From: JALORV01 sp963703945
Lineage (GTDB): Bacteria > Pseudomonadota > Gammaproteobacteria > Burkholderiales > Burkholderiaceae_F
Length of the DNA: 64,000 bases
Assembly: GCA_963703945.1 (NCBI GenBank)
Contig: CAVPGM010000022.1
Coordinates: forward strand, 1-64,000
Direction: 5' to 3'
Below are positions 59,124 through 64,000 of the stretch, in pieces. Below the pieces are notes generated by a model that was given only the letters and a program-made list of their open reading frames with translations, made no database searches and was not told the origin of the DNA. Positions within the stretch are counted from its first letter, which is position 1; each line of letters begins with the position of its first letter. The translations under genes were made by a program, and so were the position numbers.

Positions 59124-61673
59124 ATGATCTCCTGGCTGCTCGTGCACCTTTCCGGCGGCTACGCGCGCCACCACCCGTTGCGGGCGATCGTGCAGGTAAT
59201 CGCGATCGCCGTCGGCGTCGCGCTCGGATATGCGGTCAACCTGATCAACGCATCCGCGCTCGACGAGTTCTCCGGCGCGGTGCGGCACGTGCTCGGCCAG
59301 TCGGATTTCACCATCAGCGGCGGACGGACGGGTTTCGACGAGCAGCTGTACGCGCAGATCGCCGCGCTGCCCGAAGTGGAAATCGCTAGCCCGGTGGTCG
59401 AGGTCGAGGCGCCCGTGCCGTCGCAGCCGCTCTCGGCGTCCGGATTCGCGACGCTGCGCGTGGTGGGCATCGATGTCTTCCGCATCGCACCGCTGGCGCC
59501 GGCAATGGTCGGCGAGCCGGTCCCCGGAGTCGACCGGCAGCATTCGCTAATCGGCGACGGACTGTATCTGTCGCCGGCGGCACTCGAACGTTTTCGGCTC
59601 CAGCCGGGCGACACGCTGAACCTGCAGGTCGGACCGCACGTGGCCGCGTTTAAGGTCGCCGGTCGCCTGCCGGGCGCGCGCGCCGACGAGGAATTGGCCG
59701 TCATCGATATCGCAGCGGCGCAGACGCGCTTCAACCAGCTCGGCCGGCTGCACCGGATCGACGTCAAGCTCGCGCCGAATGCTCAGGCAGCACACGCACG
59801 GGAAAAGATTGCCGCGCTGCTGCCGGCCGGCGTGACACTCAACACGCCGGACGAAACAGCGCAACGCGTGTCGAACGTATCGCGCGCCTACCGGGTCAAC
59901 CTGAATGTCCTCGCGCTGGTGGCGCTCTTCACCGGTGCCTTCCTGGTGTTCTCCCTGCAGGCACAGGCTGGAATGGCCCGCCGCACCGAACTCGCTTTCC
60001 TGCGCATCAGCGGCGTCACTGCATCCGAACTCGAGCGCCTGCTGATCGCAGAATCCGCAGTGGCCGGCGTGATCGGCAGCGCACTGGGCCTCGCGCTCGG
60101 CGTGCTGCTGGCGAGCGCCGCGCTCGCGGTGCTGGGCGGCGATCTCGGCAGCGGCTTCTTCTCAGGGACGCGCCCGTCGCTCACGATCGATCCCGGCTGG
60201 ACGATCGCCTTCTTTGCACTGGGGATCGCGGCGGCGATGGTCGGCGGCTGGGTGCCTGCGCACGACGCCGCGCGCGTCGAGCCTGCGGTCGCACTGAAGC
60301 CTGCGTCCGATGGCGAAGCATCGAAGCCGCCGGGCACACGCTGGCGTGCGGCGGCCGTGCTGGCACTCGGTGCTGGCGCGGCATGGCTGCCGCCGATCGG
60401 CGACCTACCGATCTTCGGTTATGTCTCGATCGCGCTGCTGCTGCTCGGCGCGATCATGCTGCAGCCTCGCGTGGCTCGCCTGGTTTTCGGCCGCATCGGC
60501 CGTGCCAGCAGCGCCTCGCGCAGCGTCTCGTGGCTGGGGGCGACCACGCGGCTGGCACAGGCGCCTTCAAGCGCGGCGATTGGTCTCGCGGGCATCGTCG
60601 CGAGCTTTGCACTGATGGTGGCGATGGCAACGATGGTCACCAGTTTCCGGCACTCGCTCGATGTCTGGCTGCGCGAGGTCCTGCCCGCGGACCTGTATGC
60701 GCGGGCCGGCAGCCGCGGCGAGTCGACGACGACCGCCTGGTTCTCGGAACACGATCGTGCGCTGCTCGCATCCGCTCCCGGCGTGCAGCGGGCCGATTTC
60801 TCGCGATTCGCGCGCGTCGCGCTCGATCCGAAGCGGTCGCCGGTGACGCTGGTGATCCGTCCGATCGACGCTGATCGCCCGGCGCTGCCGCTGGTCGGCC
60901 CCGTGCGCGCATGGAAAGCCGGTGATCCGCCGCCGGCGTGGATCTCGGAACCGTTCGGCGAACTGTATGGCACCGCGGTCGGCGAGCGGCTGATGATTCC
61001 GCTGGCCGGAGCGCAGCACGAGTTCCTGGTGGTTGGCACCTGGCGCGACTACGCGCGTCAGACCGGCGCGATCGCGCTGCGCGAATCGGATTACCAGCGG
61101 ATCACCGGCGACACGACCCGGACCGATGCGGCACTTTGGCTCGCGCCCGGTGTGCGAGCGAACGACGTCGTCGACGCGGTGCGAGACCGACTGGATCTCG
61201 GCGCGCAGGTCGAATTCCTGCAGCCCGGCGACATCCGCAAGCTGAGTCTGGAAATATTCGACCGCAGTTTCGCCGTGACCTACCTGCTGGAAATCGCGGC
61301 CATCGTGATCGGACTGATCGGTATTGCGACGACGTTCTCGTCCCAGGCGCTGGCGCGCACGCGTGAGTTCGGCATGTTGCGGCACCTCGGCGTCACCCGC
61401 ACGCAGATCCTCGGGCAGTTCGCGATCGAAGGCCTGCTGGTGACGCTGCTGGGCGTGGCCAGCGGGCTGGTGGTCGGCTTCGCGGTGTCGCTGGTGCTGA
61501 TCCACGTGATCAATCCGCAGTCGTTCCACTGGTCGATGGAACTGCACGTTCCCGCGGGCCTGATCGCCGCGTTGGTGGCCGCGCTGCTCGCGACCGCGGC
61601 GGCAACGGCCGTGCTGGCCGGTCGCCGCGCAGTATCGATCGATGCGGTGCGCGCGGTCAGCGATGACTGGTAG
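59124..61673 (+). CDS. ABC transporter permease, FtsX/MacB family (fused AttFG-like)
   Basis: An 849-residue membrane protein with two FtsX-type permease units. TM1 RAIVQVIAIAVGVALGYAVN is followed by a periplasmic core domain. A first FtsX set (VLALVALFTGAFLVFSLQAQ and others, about 255-395) follows, then a central pair of segments. A second periplasmic loop (about 505-690) and a C-terminal FtsX set (LLEIAAIVIGLIGIATTFSS, ILGQFAIEGLLVTLLGVASG) close the protein. The order ATPase, double permease, AttH matches att/lolCDE-like export operons. Substrate is unknown; lipid or lipoprotein-like cargo is typical for the class. Confidence 0.88.
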   Translation: MISWLLVHLSGGYARHHPLRAIVQVIAIAVGVALGYAVNLINASALDEFSGAVRHVLGQSDFTISGGRTGFDEQLYAQIAALPEVEIASPVVEVEAPVPSQPLSASGFATLRVVGIDVFRIAPLAPAMVGEPVPGVDRQHSLIGDGLYLSPAALERFRLQPGDTLNLQVGPHVAAFKVAGRLPGARADEELAVIDIAAAQTRFNQLGRLHRIDVKLAPNAQAAHAREKIAALLPAGVTLNTPDETAQRVSNVSRAYRVNLNVLALVALFTGAFLVFSLQAQAGMARRTELAFLRISGVTASELERLLIAESAVAGVIGSALGLALGVLLASAALAVLGGDLGSGFFSGTRPSLTIDPGWTIAFFALGIAAAMVGGWVPAHDAARVEPAVALKPASDGEASKPPGTRWRAAAVLALGAGAAWLPPIGDLPIFGYVSIALLLLGAIMLQPRVARLVFGRIGRASSASRSVSWLGATTRLAQAPSSAAIGLAGIVASFALMVAMATMVTSFRHSLDVWLREVLPADLYARAGSRGESTTTAWFSEHDRALLASAPGVQRADFSRFARVALDPKRSPVTLVIRPIDADRPALPLVGPVRAWKAGDPPPAWISEPFGELYGTAVGERLMIPLAGAQHEFLVVGTWRDYARQTGAIALRESDYQRITGDTTRTDAALWLAPGVRANDVVDAVRDRLDLGAQVEFLQPGDIRKLSLEIFDRSFAVTYLLEIAAIVIGLIGIATTFSSQALARTREFGMLRHLGVTRTQILGQFAIEGLLVTLLGVASGLVVGFAVSLVLIHVINPQSFHWSMELHVPAGLIAALVAALLATAAATAVLAGRRAVSIDAVRAVSDDW

Positions 61674-62766
61674 CGACCGCATGCTCGCGTCGTTCGACCG
61701 ACGGACCCTGCTGCTCGCCGGCGGCGCATTGCCGCTTGCGCTGCTGGCGCGCGAACCGATCGACTATCCACCCATCGTGCCGCGGCCACTGGTGTTTCCG
61801 CGCGATCACGGCGCACACCCCGATTTCCGCACCGAGTGGTGGTACCTGACCGGCTGGCTCGACGGCCGCGCCGGCGAGACATTCGGTTTTCAGCTGACAT
61901 TCTTCCGGGTGCGCACTCCGTTGCCCGCATCCGCCAGCCGCTTCGCGCCCAACCAGCTCGTCATCGGCCACGCGGCGATCGCCTCGACGGCTCGCGGTGC
62001 GTTGCTGCACGAGGAGCACGTACAGCGCACCGGTTTCGGGCTGGTCGAGGCCGCAGAGGCCGACACCGACGTGCGTCTCGATCGCTGGCATTTTGCCCGC
62101 GACGCCGGGAGCGGCGAGTACCGGGCGACGATACCGGCGCGTTTGTTCACTCTCGACCTTACCGGCCGACCGACACAGCCCGTGCTGCTGCAGGGTCGCG
62201 ACGGCTTTTCACAGAAGGGACCGTTGGCCGAGCAGGCCAGCCTGTACTACAGCCAGCCGCAGCTCGCGGTGCAGGCGAAGCTCATGGTGGACGGAGCGGC
62301 GCAGGAACTGACGGGCATCGGCTGGCTCGACCACGAATGGTCGAGCAGCGTTCTCGGCGAAGATGCGGCCGGCTGGGACTGGGTTGGCATGAACCTCGAT
62401 GACGGCACCGCGCTCACCGCATTTCGCATCCGGCCACGTGGCACGGGACTGGCGATTCACACCTACGCTTCGCTGCGTGGACCAGGAGCGCCAGTGCGCA
62501 CCTTCGGCGGCGACGCCGTCGCGTTCGAGCCGCTCACGCAGTGGCGCTCACCGCGCACCGGCGCCCAGTATCCGGTCGCGCAGCGCCTGCGCATCGGCGA
62601 CCGTACCTTCGAGACGCGGCCGCTGATGACCGACCAGGAGCTCGATGCGCGCGCGTCGACCGGCGCGGTGTACTGGGAGGGCGCGAGCCAACTGATCGAA
62701 GCGGGTCGTCCTGTCGGACGCGGCTATCTGGAGATGACCGGATACTTCGCCCCGATGAAGCTGTAG
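61663..62766 (+). CDS. AttH / lipocalin-like (CrtC-type) secreted protein
   Basis: A 367-residue protein with a twin-arginine-like N terminus (FDRRTLLLAGGALPLALLAR) and a two-lobed lipocalin-like AttH domain. EWWYLTGWLDGRAGETFGFQ opens the domain; SLYYSQPQLAVQAKLMVDG, GIGWLDHEWSSSVLGEDAAG and WDWVGMNLDDGTALTAFRIR follow. The start overlaps the permease stop by 11 nt; an ATG at 61681 is an alternative. AttH proteins are encoded with ABC exporters and probably take the cargo in the periplasm. Carotenoid hydratase activity of distant relatives should not be assumed. Confidence 0.87.
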   Translation: MTGSDRMLASFDRRTLLLAGGALPLALLAREPIDYPPIVPRPLVFPRDHGAHPDFRTEWWYLTGWLDGRAGETFGFQLTFFRVRTPLPASASRFAPNQLVIGHAAIASTARGALLHEEHVQRTGFGLVEAAEADTDVRLDRWHFARDAGSGEYRATIPARLFTLDLTGRPTQPVLLQGRDGFSQKGPLAEQASLYYSQPQLAVQAKLMVDGAAQELTGIGWLDHEWSSSVLGEDAAGWDWVGMNLDDGTALTAFRIRPRGTGLAIHTYASLRGPGAPVRTFGGDAVAFEPLTQWRSPRTGAQYPVAQRLRIGDRTFETRPLMTDQELDARASTGAVYWEGASQLIEAGRPVGRGYLEMTGYFAPMKL

Positions 62767-62814
62767 CTCGTCGAATCACGGTCACCATCCGCGGCCCGCA
62801 GAGAAGGAATCAAC

Positions 62815-63213
62815 ATGGGGACCACATTGCACTGGCCCGCGCTCGTCACGCTGGCTACGCTCGTGCTGCTGTTCGGCTGCGCCTGGCTCGTCGGATGGGC
62901 GCGCGGCAAGTACACGGTGCGCGCGCCGGCAACCACCGGTCCCGAGGCGTTCGATCGCGCGTTCCGCGTGCAGATGAACACGCTCGAGAACGCGGTGATC
63001 TTCCTGCCGGCGCTGTGGCTGGCGGCGCTCTATTTCAGCCCGCGTGTCGCCGCCGCGCTCGGCGCAGTCTGGATCGTCGCGCGCGTCTGGTATGCGTTCG
63101 CCTATGCGCGTGACGCGAAGCGCCGCGGTCCTCCTTTCGTCATCGCCTACATCGCCTGGGCCGCGCTGATGCTGCTTGCGCTGTGGGGCATCCTGACCTC
63201 CCCGCTCTGGTGA
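62815..63213 (+). CDS. MAPEG family membrane protein
   Basis: A 132-residue protein with four hydrophobic segments. TM1 is LVTLATLVLLFGCAWLVGWA. The MAPEG signature FRVQMNTLENAVIFLPALWL lies between TM1 and TM2; Arg and Glu here contact glutathione in characterised members. RVWYAFAYARDAKRRGP precedes the last segment. MAPEG proteins are membrane glutathione transferases or peroxidases. A GAAGGA Shine-Dalgarno supports the ATG. It lies 48 nt after attH and may be co-transcribed. Confidence 0.87.
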   Translation: MGTTLHWPALVTLATLVLLFGCAWLVGWARGKYTVRAPATTGPEAFDRAFRVQMNTLENAVIFLPALWLAALYFSPRVAAALGAVWIVARVWYAFAYARDAKRRGPPFVIAYIAWAALMLLALWGILTSPLW

Positions 63214-63221
63214 GCCGGCCA

Positions 63222-64000
63222 ATGGCAGGGACCGCACCCGCGCCCCGCCGGCTCAGGCCGCTGCGCGGACTGCTGCCGTTCATTGCGCCCTACAAGCGCC
63301 AGGTCGCGCTCGCCCTCGTGTTTCTCGTGCTCGCGGCGGGCTCCACGCTGGCAGTACCGTATGCGGTTCGACTGCTGGTCGACCACGGGCTCGCATTGCC
63401 GGGCGCGGGCGACCTGGGCGAAAAACTGGTCGCCATACGCGGACGGTTCGGATTGCTGTTCCTGGTGTCCGTCGCACTCGGCGTATTCACCGCGGGCCGC
63501 TTCTTCATGGTGACGTGGATCGGCGAACGCGTGACCGCCGACCTGCGGCAGGCGGTCTACTCGCACGTGCTGACGCAGAGTCCGCAGTTCTTCGAGACGC
63601 TGAAGACCGGGGAAGTGCTGTCGCGCCTGACGACCGACACGACGGTCATCCAGAACGCCGTCGGCTCCAGCATCTCGATGGGCCTGCGCAACGCGGTGCT
63701 GTTCGCGGGCGGCATTGCGATGCTGATCGCCACCAGTCCGCGGCTGATGCTGACCGTCCTCGGCATCATCGCGCTGGTGGTGGCGCCTGCGATGCTGATC
63801 GGCGGCCGCGTGCGCCGCCTGTCGCGCGCGAGCCAGGACCGCATCGCCGACTCCAGCGCGATCGCCGGCGAAGTGCTCAACGCGGTGCCGGTGGTGCAGA
63901 GCTTCACGCAGCAACGGGCGGAAACGACGCGGTTCGGTGCGGCCAACGAACTGGCGTTCGCCGCTTCGATCCGTCGCACCGGCACGCGCGCGCTGCTGAC
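63222..64000 (+). CDS. MsbA-like ABC transporter, membrane domain (3' partial)
   Basis: At least 259 residues of a half-transporter whose ATPase domain lies beyond the window. It starts MAGTAPAPRRLRPLRGLLPF; hydrophobic segments include VALALVFLVLAAGSTLAVPY, FGLLFLVSVALGVFTAGRFF and LMLTVLGIIALVVAPAMLIG. The coupling-helix type sequence FFETLKTGEVLSRLTTDTTV and VVQSFTQQRAETTRF fit the lipid/drug exporter family. A GTG at 63210 would overlap the MAPEG stop as GTGA and is an alternative start. It is a second exporter of this type besides msbA at 10-11.8 kb; the substrate is unknown. Confidence 0.85.
   Translation, partial: MAGTAPAPRRLRPLRGLLPFIAPYKRQVALALVFLVLAAGSTLAVPYAVRLLVDHGLALPGAGDLGEKLVAIRGRFGLLFLVSVALGVFTAGRFFMVTWIGERVTADLRQAVYSHVLTQSPQFFETLKTGEVLSRLTTDTTVIQNAVGSSISMGLRNAVLFAGGIAMLIATSPRLMLTVLGIIALVVAPAMLIGGRVRRLSRASQDRIADSSAIAGEVLNAVPVVQSFTQQRAETTRFGAANELAFAASIRRTGTRALL

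Overview
The window reads as a chromosomal segment of a high-GC, Gram-negative betaproteobacterium, probably Burkholderiales-like. The grounds are a lipopolysaccharide (LPS) assembly operon, MsbA, RND efflux, an Hcp protein, and the gloB / YafS-type methyltransferase / rnhA / dnaQ neighbourhood. About 90 percent is coding. Many genes between 1 and 18.8 kb carry single-base frame breaks, including essential dnaE and msbA. They are better explained by consensus errors than by gene death, so I annotate them as full-length genes with breaks noted.

Layout. 0-5.3 kb: an oligopeptide-type ABC ATPase, a heavily frame-broken tartrate/malate-type dehydrogenase, succinate-semialdehyde dehydrogenase, a dadA-like scrap and RNase G. 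5.3-13.5 kb: a minus-strand LPS operon (msbA, AhpD-like protein, GT25, O-antigen ligase, two GT9 heptosyltransferases) diverging from two GT2 enzymes. 13.6-18.8 kb: a TIR-TM-TPR protein and dnaE. 18.8-27.1 kb: a 272-bp palindromic repeat, then an accessory stretch (GST, GNAT, surface-adhesin-E-like, PASTA protein, orphans). This stretch ends exactly at tRNA-Glu and is flanked by a 12-nt copy of the tRNA 3' end, suggesting an old tRNA-targeted island. 27-35 kb: tRNA-Glu, tRNA-Ala, gltX, a Vgb-like propeller, a patatin fragment, an endolysin-like protein, a SLOG protein, tRNA-Val, an acyl-CoA ligase and dnaQ. 35-46 kb: a second palindromic element, an RND pump pair, rnhA, the methyltransferase, gloB, mltD, fabI and nitronate monooxygenase. 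46-51 kb: an orphan Hcp, a phosphoesterase, selD, a TlpA-like thioredoxin and a transglutaminase. 51-56 kb: a tiny double-glycine leader peptide gene divergent from a TPR-HD-GYP gene, then egtB and egtD (ergothioneine). 56-64 kb: an MGMT-like protein, ilvA, an AttEFGH-like ABC/lipocalin operon split by another 272-bp repeat, a MAPEG protein and the start of an MsbA-like exporter.

Two things stand out. First, the 36-residue peptide gene at 51.3-51.4 kb fits the double-glycine export leader consensus at every position and would release a seven-residue peptide. It faces, across a near-perfect 28-nt palindrome, a gene whose product joins a TPR region (a fold that binds small peptides in known quorum sensors) to a canonical HD-GYP c-di-GMP phosphodiesterase. 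This looks like a candidate peptide-to-c-di-GMP signalling module. Second, two unrelated families of roughly 275-bp elements share one architecture: an outer inverted repeat enclosing two long hairpins. Copies sit 1-3 nt from the start codons of dnaE, dnaQ and an ABC permease, and one hairpin has changed in both arms between copies.
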